Shown: positions 23,054 to 32,934 of the stretch, one piece after another
Layout of the letters: every line of letters starts with the position of its first letter
Position numbering within the stretch: the first letter of the stretch is position 1
Assembly: GCA_963585895.1 (NCBI GenBank)
Contig: OY757911.1
Coordinates: 89,339,275 to 89,403,274, forward strand
Origin: Sepioteuthis lessoniana
Lineage: Eukaryota; Mollusca; Cephalopoda; Myopsida; Loliginidae
DNA length: 64,000 bases
Direction: 5' to 3'
Notes under the pieces: model-generated
The model's database searches: none
The model's input: the letters and a program-made list of their open reading frames with translations, nothing else
What the model was told of the DNA's origin: nothing
Made by a program: the position numbers and the translations under genes

Positions 23054-23308
23054 GAAGGTGTCCTTGTAGTGTAATGGTTAAAGCGATGGACTGTGGAATT
23101 TTAATAAGTGAGTTTGAACTCCAGTTGTGCTATTTCTCCAAAAGTGAACATAATGTTCACTTTTGGACAAATATCCTTGGGAAAGGTATGAACCTCCTTA
23201 TCCTTCCACCCATGGGTTAAACAGTACCACTACTGGTCTTCTAGAAGGATGGCTTTGGCATTAAATAACCTACAACTGTTGATATGGCATTAAACAAAGA
23301 AACCAAAC
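23054..23308 (+). mobile_element. SINE-D copy inserted in SINE-D, with 11-bp target-site duplication
   Basis: Full-length plus-strand SINE-D: A-box-like tagtgtaatggttaaagcg, B-box-like gagtttgaactcc, body, tail ggcattaaataacctacaac and end aaaccaaac. It is flanked by catgRtactat at 23043-23053 and 23309-23319, which is host SINE-D sequence. It carries an extra 29-bp palindrome at 23138-23166 absent from other copies. Confidence 0.92.
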
Positions 23309-23342
23309 CATGATACTATTTAACCAATACCTGGGGCAATAA

Positions 23343-23493
23343 TGTTTGGTTTGGTTTGATGGAATATCAACCATTTTAAGTTATTTAATGCCAAATCCTC
23401 TTTATACATATATTAGATATATATGATTTGTAAATACATTTTTTTGATAATGTTTTTAAATGAGCCTAAGTTCATTCTTTTGCACACAGTTGG
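23343..23493 (-). mobile_element. 5'-truncated element C inserted in SINE-D
   Basis: Only the 3' tail and about 100 bp of element C are present, ending at ttgcacacagttgg. The flanks ctggggcaataa (23331-23342) and tgggggcgataa (23494-23505) match at 10 of 12 and are both the same SINE-D site. 5' truncation with a target-site duplication is the signature of LINE-type retrotransposition. Confidence 0.85.
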
Positions 23494-23681
23494 TGGGGGC
23501 GATAAGGGGGTTCATACTTTCCTCAAGTGTATTAGGCTGAAAGTGAATGTAAAAACACTGCTTGAGTTTGAACTTACTACAATGTTGATTAACCACTATG
23601 CCATGGGGATTCTCCTCTTCAAGTAAGGCAGAGGTACAGACAATAAAATAAAAGCAAAAATAATCTTTAAAAAAAAAAGGA

Positions 23682-23683
<2 letters not shown>

Positions 23684-23728
<45 letters not shown>
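23684..23728. repeat. (AG)n microsatellite
   Basis: About 22 AG units after an A-rich lead-in, directly downstream of the SINE-D nest. Confidence 0.95.
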
Positions 23729-23729
<1 letters not shown>

Positions 23730-23849
23730 AATAATAGCAGTTCCAGTTTTTAAATGGAACCCTTTATTTGAAAATTTATCAATTCTCCTACTTCTGTTCT
23801 ACAATAGTAGTTATATTTAGTCAATGATCTGCTTTGTATACTGGTTATC

Positions 23850-24070
23850 AAATCCTGGATGAGGCTATTTGTGATTCCCTTCACACTATTGGGAAAGACA
23901 TGAATCCATCTCTTCTCTACCCCCAAACTATAGCTGTAGTAGGGCAGACTGAATGCTTTAGAAAACCAATATAGAAGAAGGAAAACTTGAAATTCAAACC
24001 AACTATACTCCACTTGAAAATTAATCTTGTGTCACATCCTACTTATGACAGAGGGGTTCAAGTAAATATA
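23850..24070 (+). mobile_element. SINE-B copy lacking the A-box part
   Basis: Starts at the B-box-like atcaaatcctggatgaggct and runs through aaggaaaacttgaaattcaa to gacagaggggttcaagtaaa. An internal deletion has removed part of the middle. Confidence 0.78.
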
Positions 24071-25494
24071 TACATTTAATGTAAGAAATATATGTGAAAA
24101 TGTAACCACCTTTTTAAAAGTATTCATTTTTTTGTTATTAATTTAGTAATAAGATAAGATGAGGTATACATATCAGCTTCAGTGTGTGTGTGTGTGTGTG
24201 TGTATGGATACATAAACATGTTATTTAACAGTAGTATTAATAATATATTAATAACTTTCTAATAGCTGATTAAGCTGCACATAATTGTCCAAGTCTATTT
24301 TCATAGAAAAATTTTTCCAATGTAGTGTGTATACATATATAACTTACAACTCTGAGTTTCACAAGTTTGATTATCAACAATTCTCACCTTTAAAATCAGA
24401 CTCATGAAACTCTAAGTCCTTAATCTTATTTATCTTTTGATATTGTTATATTTGCTCTAGATTTTTCATGCATTGTACATTTTTATTTCTTATTGAATTT
24501 ACTACTGGTTTAGTTTTTATTGAATGATGGGCATCATAGTTTTAATCATATATATATATATATAACTTCTTATAAGCATTTGAACATAAGTTGTTTTTAA
24601 TAACTTGGTTTTGAGAGTTAAAAATCAGGAAAATTATACATGAACCAAATTTTATTACACTCAATAGAATAATGAGTGCATTTAATTATATTTTGTGATT
24701 TTAAATGTTACATTCCAAGACTTTTGTTTTAAAAAAGAAATAGAATAAACAAAAAAGTTGTTTGTAGAATGTTGTTGGAGGAGATTGAAAAGGCAAACTT
24801 GTATTACTACTTAGAAAAGAAGCCCAACTTGTAAGTAAATTTGGATTCCTCACCCACCAGCACTGCTTAAAATCCTTAATAACCTTTGCAATACATAGGA
24901 CTCTACTTTCTATAATCTTTACAACCTTTACTCCATAGAAAGTACTGCTCATAAGGATTTGAACAAATACAAAATACATTTTTTTTATTGCTTAAGATTA
25001 CAAGTGTCTTTAAGGATTTTGAGCAGGTGATCCAAATTACTAGTTTAGCAATTCTTCCAAATAGCAATGTGATTTTGCCTTTTCAATCTCCTTGATTAAG
25101 ATTTTATAGGACAGAAAAAAATTCCTTTAATAATTTAACTTTATTCAAGTACATTTTATAAATTTAGCATATGGAATCACAAAACTTTATTAAATACCAC
25201 CTGCTTTATTATGTTGATTACAATAATATCTAGTTGTTCTAGCATAATGTTACTAGTTTTAACTTTCAAAGGCAACTGATAAGAAGCAAATTGTCTTTTC
25301 ATTCAAATACTTATGAGAACTTATATAATTAATAATCAATGCTTCTTATTTAGTAGTTCATGACAGCTATTTCATGTCCAATCCAATTATTCAAATAAAC
25401 ATTAAAAGCAATTTCAACATAGGGAAGGTGTGGACCACTATTGACTGGGTATTGATCATATGGAAATTGAATCTCTCTAATATAATAAAATAGG
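24071..25494. other. AT-rich stretch with one fold-back structure
   Basis: (TG)n at about 24183-24204 and a short (TA)n near 24548-24564. The fold-back at 24776-25095 is listed separately. Nothing else recognised. Confidence 0.45.
24776..25095. repeat. Imperfect inverted repeat with ~100-bp arms
   Basis: Left ggagattgaaaaggcaaa (about 24778-24796) is matched exactly in reverse complement at about 25074-25092. The similarity continues inward (ctgcttaaaatccttaa against the complement of ttaaggattttgagcagg). It could be a fold-back element or two inverted copies of an older element. No terminal duplication was found. Confidence 0.55.
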
Positions 25495-25822
25495 ATTTCT
25501 CCCAAGTTGTGGCTGTGTCTGTACTACTGTATGGATGCACCATAGAGATTCTAATGAAATGCAAGGAGAAAATGCACGTAGAAAAAGCTCAATGGAAACT
25601 ATACAAGAATGATACATGCTGTTTTGAACAAATCCTGAAAGCAATACTCAACAAAACAGCAGCTGTATAGCCACTTACTTCCCATCTTAGAAAAACCATC
25701 CAAGTAAGACAAACTAGATATGCTGGGCACTACTGGTGAAGTATGGATGAAGTCATAAGCAGAATTCTCTTATAGACTATTACAAATGGACACAATGATG
25801 TTGGCCATCTAGTAAAGACTTA
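25495..25822 (+). pseudogene. Non-LTR retrotransposon ORF2 C-terminal remnant, part 1
   Basis: Plus-strand translation with frameshifts gives LLYGCT-, a KT-rich segment, and TIQVRQTRYAGHYW-, which I recognise as the conserved tail of a LINE ORF2 (LPPITKTIQVRRTRHAGHCWRS type, likely RTE-like; the clade is inference). Many stops and shifts make it non-functional. The copy is interrupted at 25822 by a mariner and resumes at 26736. Confidence 0.82.
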
Positions 25823-25894
25823 CGAGGATCATTAAATAAGTTTCCAGACTTTTTTTCGTATGGGCACTTTTATTGATAGTACACATATGAAACT

Positions 25895-26200
25895 CTAGTC
25901 CCCTTCGAAGTAATCTCCTCCAGCTGCAATGCACTTGTTGTACTGTTCCAACAACTTCTGGAAGGTCCCATGGAAGTCCTCTTGTGTGAGCGTGTCAATG
26001 ACCTTTATTATAGCCTCTTTCATCTCCTCAATCCTCTCATAACGACAGCCTCTGAGGTTAGGAAATAACCAAAAGTCACAGGGACCAACGTCTGGACTAT
26101 AGGGAGGCTGAGGAACTATCTTAATGCCCATCTTGGTCAAATAGTCTGTGACAAGGATGGAGTTGTGGACTGATGCATTGTCCTGGTGGAAGTGCCACTG
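25895..26200 (-). pseudogene. Mariner transposase C-terminal remnant, copy 2
   Basis: An 81-residue open segment plus in-frame upstream sequence. It holds the HQDNASVHN region (second Asp kept, NAP to NAS), YSPDVGPCDFWLF and the closing FEGD. It is longer on the upstream side than copy 1 because it has no stop before the second Asp. It is broken by the central deletion and by stops in the N-terminal part. Confidence 0.88.
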
Positions 26201-26270
26201 ACCTGATTTGAAGAGTGCTGGCCTCTTCCGACGGAATCTCTTCTTGAACTCCCTTAAAACCTCAACATAG

Positions 26271-26289
26271 TAACCCTAACTATAACCCT
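26271..26289 (-). other. Telomere-like filler at a mariner deletion junction
   Basis: On the minus strand the junction of the internal deletion in mariner copy 2 reads agggttatagttagggtta, close to tandem TTAGGG. It joins N-terminal transposase sequence to a segment just upstream of the YYV-LREF region. Confidence 0.5.
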
Positions 26290-26735
26290 TTGGCCAATCA
26301 ACTCTGGTGTATTGACTTCCTTACTCCTCCCACACCTCTCATCATCCATCACAGACTCCCTACCTTCCTTGAATCTTTTATGCCACTCAAAAAACTGATG
26401 CTCAATTCATGCAAGATGGTTGAAAAGCAGTCTGAAGTATTCCATATGTTTCTGTGGCATTTTTTCCAAGTTTAAAGCAGAATTTTATTGCATATCGTTC
26501 TTCTAAAGTGTCCTCATGTTCAGATTGTATTTTTGAAATTCACCAGCTGTGACAATCAGGCTTTAGTAGGGTGTATTCCATTTCCTGCTGTAGCTGTTCA
26601 TTTGAACTTGAAATCATAAAAATTGGTCAGTCATCCCATAAGATGTATAGCAATAACATAGTGAATTTTCAAGAGTCTACAACAATTTTAAATGCCTGTA
26701 CAAAAAAATTGGAAACTTATTGAATGCACCACGTA

Positions 26736-26851
26736 CATCAGTTGTGTGCAGACACTGGATGCAGTCTAGAGGACCTGCCAGGAGCAATGGTCAACTGGGA
26801 TGGATGGCAAGAGAGAGTCAGGGAACTCTATGCTAGCAGCAGCACAATTTG

Positions 26852-26852
<1 letters not shown>
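26736..26852 (+). pseudogene. Non-LTR retrotransposon ORF2 C-terminal remnant, part 2
   Basis: Continuation of the LINE after the mariner: gtgtgcagacactggatgca (CVQTLDA, frame-shifted CADTGCS) then tctagaggacctgcc (LEDLP) and ggatggcaagagagagtca (the DGWRERV region). It ends in a short AT-rich tract at 26853. Confidence 0.82.
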
Positions 26853-26854
<2 letters not shown>

Positions 26855-26885
<31 letters not shown>

Positions 26886-26898
26886 TAGATAGATAGAT
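26855..26898. repeat. (AT)n(GATA)n microsatellite
   Basis: About 14 AT units followed by 4 GATA units at the 3' end of the LINE remnant. Confidence 0.93.
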
Positions 26899-26899
26899 G

Positions 26900-27700
26900 A
26901 TATAAAACTCAGCCTGTTAATATTCCAAGCCATTGAGAGTAAACTTAATTCTTATAGGGTGTTCAAAGAAATGGAACAATATTTAATTTGATCTTACCTA
27001 ACAAATACAAGTAGATACATAGAACAAAAAAACCTAAAAGGTAGAATGTTGATACTTTTTTATCCTATTGTATGTGATTAATAGAAAAACATTGGGTTAA
27101 GTACATTTACAATAACATTATTTTAAAAAAATATTTGAATAAAATGAAGGCTTTTTCTATCCTAAACCCCTAAATTCATTAATGTACATACTTTCAAATA
27201 TACATATGTATGTACATCAACAAATTATGTATGCATACGTAAAGTGTTCAAAGATATCTGTAACTAAGAATATACAGTATCAGCTAGAATCCTTATGTTT
27301 GAGGCTTTTCCTCAGAATGAGTTTGATCTAGAGGCAACTCCAGCATAGTCTGTTGGCTCTGCCCAATGGACAACTTATTCAATAGAATTGAATGAAATTA
27401 TACAAAAACAACATATTATACGATTAATGGAGAGCTGTTAAGTTAATTTCATTAACAACAGTTGAGATTATGCTGAAAAATATTTGTTGTATAAGATTTT
27501 TTCTTTTTCATCATTAGGCTATGGGTTTATTGATGTTATTGTGTTAATAGTTTGGAGATTCTCTTCCTGATGTTGGACAAAATTTATAAAGGTAATAGGT
27601 CAAATGTTTTTTTTTTCTTTTTTAACATAATCTTTTGTTTTCTCTGATATAAGATCTTAAAATTGATTATTCTTTTCATACACATGAAACAAAATAATTA
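26900..27700. other. Non-coding stretch without recognised repeat
   Basis: AT-rich with several poly-T and poly-A runs. No gene or known family. Confidence 0.45.
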
Positions 27701-27932
27701 AGGGGGAGTTTCTGTGATGTAGTGGCTAACATGCTGGACTGGAACATCACAGTAAGTGAATTTAAACTCCAGTCGTTGTATTGTTACTTTCAGACTAATA
27801 CTATTGGGAAAGATATGAATCCCCTTATCCTCTCACCTATGGGTTAAATAAGTGCCACAATTTTACTTCTACAAGGATGGCTTTGCCATTAAATAACCCA
27901 CAAAGGTAGTTATGCTATTAAAACAAAGAAAG
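27701..27932 (+). mobile_element. SINE-D copy with target-site duplication
   Basis: Full length, 232 bp: A-box-like tgatgtagtggctaacatgc, B-box-like gaatttaaactccagtcg, body, and tail ccattaaataacccacaaag to the aaagaaag end. The flanks aaaataatta at 27691-27700 and 27933-27942 are the target-site duplication. Confidence 0.9.
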
Positions 27933-27960
27933 AAAATAATTAGGACTAAGTTTTGTAAAT

Positions 27961-28230
27961 CGGGCCATTGGCCTAATGAGTAGAGTGTTCACCAATGGTC
28001 CAGGAGACTGGGGTTCAATCCCAGGTCAAATCATACGAAAGACTCAAAAAAAAAAATAGTACTTGATGTCACCTTGCTTAACACTCAGCATTATAAATTA
28101 AGGATCAAGGGTAAAACGGAGCAATCCAAGGAATGGAATAGCGCCCTCCTCTACACTGGTGTAGTAGCTATTGAAAAAGGAGCCTGTGGGTCACCCTCAA
28201 CTAAGGTCGCCAACTTTACTTTTACTCACT
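27961..28230 (+). mobile_element. SINE-A copy 4
   Basis: Head gggccattggcctaatgagt, A-box-like tagagtgttcaccaatgg, B-box-like ggggttcaatcccaggtc, body with acactggtgtagtagctatt and end gtcgccaactttactttt. It lies 28 bases downstream of a SINE-D. Confidence 0.92.
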
Positions 28231-28239
28231 TTTGCAAAT

Positions 28240-28345
28240 TCAGGAGCATGTTACGTGGTGTGATTTTTTAGCAAGCTTGTTTGACAGAACATTGCTTGTA
28301 AGTTTGATTCTCACTGGTTAACTCATGTTTTGCTTTGTATCAAAT
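28240..28345 (+). mobile_element. Possible diverged SINE-E
   Basis: An A-box-like cgtggtgtgattttttagca and a B-box-like aagtttgattctcactgg share spacing with the SINE-E at 38.10 kb (taagtttgattctcaca). The tail is absent. Confidence 0.4.
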
Positions 28346-28349
28346 TCAA

Positions 28350-30210
28350 AGTTTGATAAATAACATATCAAAATCAGTTTTTAATCTTTGATAAACCAGA
28401 AACACAAAATATGATTAAATGTTGCATGCTTTATTGCATTGATTGCTTTAAAATTTGGTTCTTTATAGATGTTTCTTTTGATGAGTGGATTACTCATTTT
28501 GAAAAAGGAGATGCAAGGAAATTGAATTGATTCATTGGTGCTGAAAAACCTGTAGATGTTTCGTAAGGTATGCTCATGACATGAAGATAAAAGAGACATA
28601 GCATATTTGTAACGATTTTGAATCCTTTATGTCTGTCACAGTGTCTGGTAAAACCAGTTTCACAACAAAGTAGCACTAGCTATACTTTGAAAAGTGATCG
28701 ATTGTGGAATTGAATGAAAGGCTTGATTTTTATATAGACAAGGGGCTGCAAGAAATTTTCAGCCTACCCTCCTCCAAATCATTCTCTTCTTGGTTGCGTC
28801 AAGAACTTTTCAGCAATTTTGTGTGTACATATCACACACACAAATTTATTCATGTGCTTGCCAAATTTAATGTATTTAAAATTTTTATTTTGGAGAAAAT
28901 ATTTTGTTTTTCTTGTTAATATCATAATACAGAGACAAATGACCATAAGTAATGGTAGAGACTGTCAAAAAAAAAAAAAAAAAAAAAAAAAAGAATTTAT
29001 TGTAATTTTTATTAACATATTTTGAAAAGATGCCATGACTAAAATTAATCAGAACCTTTCTTGTAATCAATGCCAAAGTGTTTATTTGTGATTACAACCT
29101 TCAAGCAGTTCTTGTAATTGTTTATAAGATTTTTGGCATCTCTTCACTGGGATTATCAGACACTCCTCTTTTACAAATATCTCAAGATCCTTCATGTTGG
29201 AAAACTTTGTCTTTACTCCAGTTTTGGGCTCCTTCCAGAGATTCTTGATAAGAGTTCAGGCCTGAAATCTGAATGAGCCATTTGGTTATATATTTTAGAA
29301 CTACATTGTTAGATCCAGCTCTGGCCAAGGCCAAGTTTTTCTGCACAGTTTATATTTTCTCCATGATTTAAAAAAAAAAAAAGAAATTCTCACTGAGTAC
29401 CCCATACTTCTGGCCTTGTGCTAAACTAACCTAAGCTTAGTAAATGACTATTCCATTAGTACAATGAGGAGGTACTACCTAAAAGATAGATTTCCAGGAA
29501 CTAGGACTATGCTTTTTTTGAGATCTCTGGTAATTCATGACTAGAGACTAAGTACAACTTTCTCAGCAGCTTTACTAAATCTTAAATAAAAGTGGATATA
29601 CACTACCAGTCAAAATAATGATTTATTCAAATGTAGGCTGCAGTCATATTCTGGTATGTCTGGAGGCAAATACAACCCTGCAAACATCAATACTTATTGT
29701 TTAGTGAAGTCAGTATTGCTATATACCCAAAGAAATTCTTAAAACAGGACAGAAAACAAAACAGTTCAATTATTATGTTCATTGTATTTTTTTTTCAAGT
29801 AAAATTTTTCTTTAATATAATCATTTCAATAACCACTTTCAATAAAAATATTTTTGTACATAAAATATATACCAAAGCTACGATTTCTATAAATTTCAAA
29901 ATCTTATGACAATTACTATTAAAAAGAACTGCATTTAAATAAATTGTTATCTTACGTTGACCAGTACAATATAGTACATAAGAGAGACAGAGACTTAGAT
30001 TCTGATATTCAATTTTTCTATGTGATAATCTTTTGCAATTCCAAGTTATTAAGTCCTTTTTATTTTTGATAAAGTTTATTCAATAATTTAGTAATAAATA
30101 GATGTTATATAAAAATTAATTCTCATTACTTGTAGAAAGTCTGAAAGAATAAATAATCTATAAATGTGATATCAATGATTCACTATAAGATTTTTGGTGC
30201 AGTTAAAATA
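28350..30210. other. AT-rich non-coding stretch
   Basis: Poly-A at about 28969-28992 and a SINE-E tail-like piece at about 29395-29447 (cttgtgctaaactaac, then aagcttagtaaatgact). Several short frames occur on both strands, none with a recognisable domain. Confidence 0.45.
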
Positions 30211-30211
30211 T

Positions 30212-30490
30212 GGGTTATTTAACTAGGAAATTAAATCCGTGACTCAAGTTTAAAATCATAAACAAGGCTGTTTACATTTCCCTTTGTACCAATGCCCTTG
30301 GGAAAAGCATGAATCTATTTGTTCTCCCTCCAGCTATGAACAAACAGTAGGACAGACTGGATTCTTCAGCCTTGACAAGTCAACCAGCTGAGGAGAAGAA
30401 AAACTCAAAATTCCAACCAGCTGTACTCTGCTTAAAAATTGTCTTGTATCCCATCCTGCTCATAGTGGAGGGGTTGGATAAATATAAATA
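30212..30490 (+). mobile_element. SINE-B copy
   Basis: Decayed head, then gcccttgggaaaagcatgaa, ctccctccagctatgaacaa, gcttaaaaattgtcttgtat, ending ggaggggttggataaatat. Confidence 0.85.
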
Positions 30491-30550
30491 AAACTTTTGT
30501 TTAAACAATTAATGATAATACTGTGATTTTAAATTATACTAGTTCTAATA

Positions 30551-30812
30551 CCGGACATTGGCCTAGCAGTTAGAGTGTTCGCCAATGGCCCGGGAGACCT
30601 GGGTTCAATCCCAGGTCGAGTCATACCAAAGACTCAAAAAATGGTGCTTGATGCCTCCTTGCTTAACACTCAGCATTATAAGGTATGAATCAAGGGTAAA
30701 GTAGAGCAATCCTGGGAAGGAGTAGCGCCCTCCCCTACACCTTGGTGTAGTAGCTATCGAAAAGGGAGCCTTCGGGTCACCCTTGACGATGGTCGCCAAC
30801 TTTACTTACTTA
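30551..30812 (+). mobile_element. SINE-A copy 5, well preserved
   Basis: Head ccggacattggcctagcagt, A-box-like gttagagtgttcgccaat, B-box-like gggttcaatcccaggtc, body with acaccttggtgtagtagcta and end ggtcgccaactttactta. It keeps many CpGs. The flanks contain tagttc on both sides, a weak target-site duplication. Confidence 0.93.
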
Positions 30813-30968
30813 GTTCAAGTCCCTAGTGTAGTGTAATTGTTTATGTATTACTTTTATAAATTGTTTTTAGTGAGTTTACCTATCCGTTGATGTTTTAAAT
30901 ATATAGTCTTAATCCAGCAAATATCAAATTATACTAGCCAATAACAAAGATGAAAGATTTTTATCCCT

Positions 30969-31224
30969 AAGAGATTTCGGACTATTGTCTTCATCTTTAT
31001 TGTTTTTTCACAATGTTTTGGCCGCTGTATCCTTTGGCCTTCCTCAGGTGTCCCTTGTTTATCTGGGCATAGAAATGATTCAACCTGGGAAATCATTTTT
31101 AAAGTTTGACTGTTTTATGCCCAGATAAACAGGGGACACCTGAGGAATGCTGGGGGATACAGCAGCTGAAACATAGTGCAAAAAAACAATAAAGATGAAG
31201 ACAATAGTCCGAAAACTCTTACTG
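30969..31224. mobile_element. Inverted-repeat element with hammerhead-like cores (Penelope-like?)
   Basis: Arms 30969-31073 and 31109-31224 are about 85 percent complementary (shared cggactattgtcttcatctt, then gtttatctgggcata), around a ~35-bp centre. On the minus strand of the left arm (31014-31048) CTGAGGA-AGGCC is followed by GGCC-AAAAC. On the plus strand of the right arm (31140-31172) CTGAGGA is followed by a TGCTG/CAGCA stem and GAAAC. CUGANGA, stem II and GAAA are the core of the hammerhead ribozyme, and Penelope-like elements are known to carry such ribozymes. No reverse transcriptase is present. Confidence 0.55.
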
Positions 31225-31229
31225 ATAAA

Positions 31230-31660
31230 AATCATCAAGCTTTGTCTCAGAAATTTAGACAACTAAAGATGAAAGATTCAAACAAAAAGTTAATTTAGCA
31301 GAGCTAGAATTGAAGATATCTGATTATGAATTATTCTTGTCTATGTTTATGTTTATAAACATGCTTTTACAAAGTGGAATGAAGTGTTTGTAGATTGACT
31401 AAAAATATATCTACAAAGGCTTTATTTTATTTTTTTTTTTTTTTTGTGCTGAAGGATTAAACTTGAAAGATCTATATGACTACAACAATAACTTTAATAG
31501 AGTAGTTTTAGTGTAGTATGGCTACACTTTCTCAAGGATATAAAGCATTTTTTAAATAAGTAATATTTCTTTTCTGAAGTTTTTTTTTATGTTTATTACT
31601 TACATGTATCAATCATAATGAGAGAGATTTTTATTATTTGTTTTTTTTTTTCTTTTTTTA
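31230..31660. other. Non-coding stretch with poly-T runs
   Basis: Poly-T at about 31428-31446 and 31640-31650. No gene or recognised family. Confidence 0.4.
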
Positions 31661-32390
31661 TATAATCTTTCTTTATTGGGTGGCTTGAATTATATTGGTA
31701 TTCATTATAAGAAGTCCTTGAACAGTGATTTTATTTCAATTTTAAAAAAATACATACATTTTTTAAAAAGTGGGCACAAGGCCTGAAAAGTTTTGAGAGG
31801 AGGGGGAAAGGGAAGAAAAGTGTGCTATTCAATAGTTTTTCTAGGGAGCCCTAACTAGTTCCAATCATTTTCATTCGCTCTTGACAATAAATCCATTCTT
31901 TCGTCACCTAACACACAAACAGTCACCATAATGCCTCATTCACTCCATGGACAGAAGACCTACTTAAAAACCCGATGAGGTGAGATGATATATATACAGT
32001 GATATTTTGAATAGTCCAGACAAAATTTTAGAACTAATTAATTGTACTATTCAATGAATTGCAGTACTTACATGAAAAATAGATTAGTAAAAAAGAGGAT
32101 AGTAATTTTTAAAACTTTAAATATTATTTTTCCTTTTGCAATGTAGATATTTAAGGCACTTTAAAGAAATAAAATTAAAGAATACTGCAATATATATTTC
32201 AATTATTTTATAGGGAGGTATATAAGCCTTTTTTTTTTTGCACTTCATCACAAAAATACTTCTAAAAATGTTAAACTGGTTGATTCTAATGGCTTATTTT
32301 TATGCCTAGTGGTCAGGAAATTGTGTTCATTGTATGTTCATATTTATATATTTTTATATAGTTGTTTTTTAAAAGTTTTTTTTTCTTTCA
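31660..32390 (-). repeat. Repeat G, copy 1
   Basis: Shares long segments with 33640-34110: gattagtaa..agaggatagt, ttaaaactttaaa, cactttaaagaaataaaatt, then atgcctagtggtcagg and cattgtatgttcatat. An extra ~250-bp segment at about 31740-32000 is not in copy 2. A C-type 5' module follows at 32420. Confidence 0.75.
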
Positions 32391-32419
32391 CACAATCCTA
32401 TTGAATATAAATAATTTTT

Positions 32420-32615
32420 TAACAGATTTATTTAACCTATAGAAGAGGACCTGACAGATACTTCCCCTCTGGGTTAGAGTAGGCCTGAGAGTAATGGTAA
32501 TGAAGCAATACTCCAGACTCTCCAGAACTGGAGTCTCACCATCAGATGCAGTTTAGTATCATACACCTCCTCTAGGGATTAAGTATTCTAAGCCCTACTG
32601 ACAGGGCTGTAAGCA
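32420..32615 (-). mobile_element. Element C 5' module joined to repeat G
   Basis: Plus-strand reading: acagatttatttaacctata, ggcctgagagtaatggtaat, tctccagaactggagtctca, ccatcagatgcag, gacagggctg. The expected C tail is absent; repeat G occupies its place. The same arrangement recurs at 45.14-45.39 kb. Confidence 0.72.
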
Positions 32616-32674
32616 TCTTAGAGATTTTCCCCTCCCATTTTATTATTAAAAAAAACTAAAAACATACATACATA

Positions 32675-32934
32675 CCAGCCTATTGGCATAAGTGTTAGAA
32701 TTTTTGCTAATGGGCCAAGAGGCTGGGGTTCAATCCCAGGTCAAGTTATACCAAAGACTAAAAAATAAAAGGTACTTAATGCCTTCTTGCTAGTTAAGCA
32801 AGGAGGCATTAAGTACCTTTTATTTTTTATTATAAGGCATAGGTCAAGGGTAAGTGGAGCAATCCAGGGAAAGGAGTAGTGTTCTCCCCACACCTCAGCA
32901 GAGTAGCTATTGAAAAGGAGCCTTCAGGTCACCT
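32675..32934 (+). mobile_element. SINE-A copy 6 with internal inverted duplication
   Basis: Head cagcctattggcataagtgt, B-box-like ggggttcaatcccaggtca, body with gtaagtggagcaatccaggg to gagccttcaggtcacc. The normal middle is replaced by a perfect-looking hairpin: arms 32759-32791 and 32797-32829, 33 bp with one mismatch, loop agtta. Confidence 0.9.
32759..32829. repeat. 33-bp-arm hairpin inside SINE-A
   Basis: The left arm runs from the A-rich linker to ttgct. The right arm is its reverse complement starting agcaagg. There is one mismatch and a five-base loop. Other SINE-A copies have only the left arm at this place, so the right arm is a copied, inverted duplicate. Confidence 0.92.

Larger units (their letters stand above)
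22972..23623 (-). mobile_element. SINE-D host copy, split by two insertions
   Basis: A minus-strand SINE-D read in three pieces: tail and body at 22972-23053, a short middle at 23309-23342, and the remaining body plus tRNA-like head at 23494-23623 (ggttcatactttcctcaagt ... accactatgccatgggga). The first gap holds another SINE-D and the second a truncated element C. Each is bounded by a duplicated piece of this host. Confidence 0.85.
25823..26733 (-). mobile_element. Mariner-family transposon copy 2, inserted at TA in a LINE
   Basis: A 911-bp minus-strand element flanked by TA at 25821-25822 and 26734-26735, the expected mariner target duplication. Removing it rejoins the LINE frame at a KTY/I position. 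Terminal repeats share ataagtttccaga-type sequence with copy 1. The minus-strand transposase retains the N-terminal part (FKLGKNATETYG-type, about 26470-26370) and the C-terminal DNA(S)VHN, YSPDVGPCDFWLF and FEGD segments (26180-25895). The middle with the first catalytic Asp is deleted at about 26270-26290. In APCDFWLF the third Asp is kept; LAP is changed to VGP. Confidence 0.94.

Noticed and set aside
23490-23623. A C/D chimera made by template switching at 23.49 kb
   Set aside because: Duplicated flanks (ctggggcaataa and tgggggcgataa) show that the C piece is a truncated insertion into SINE-D instead.
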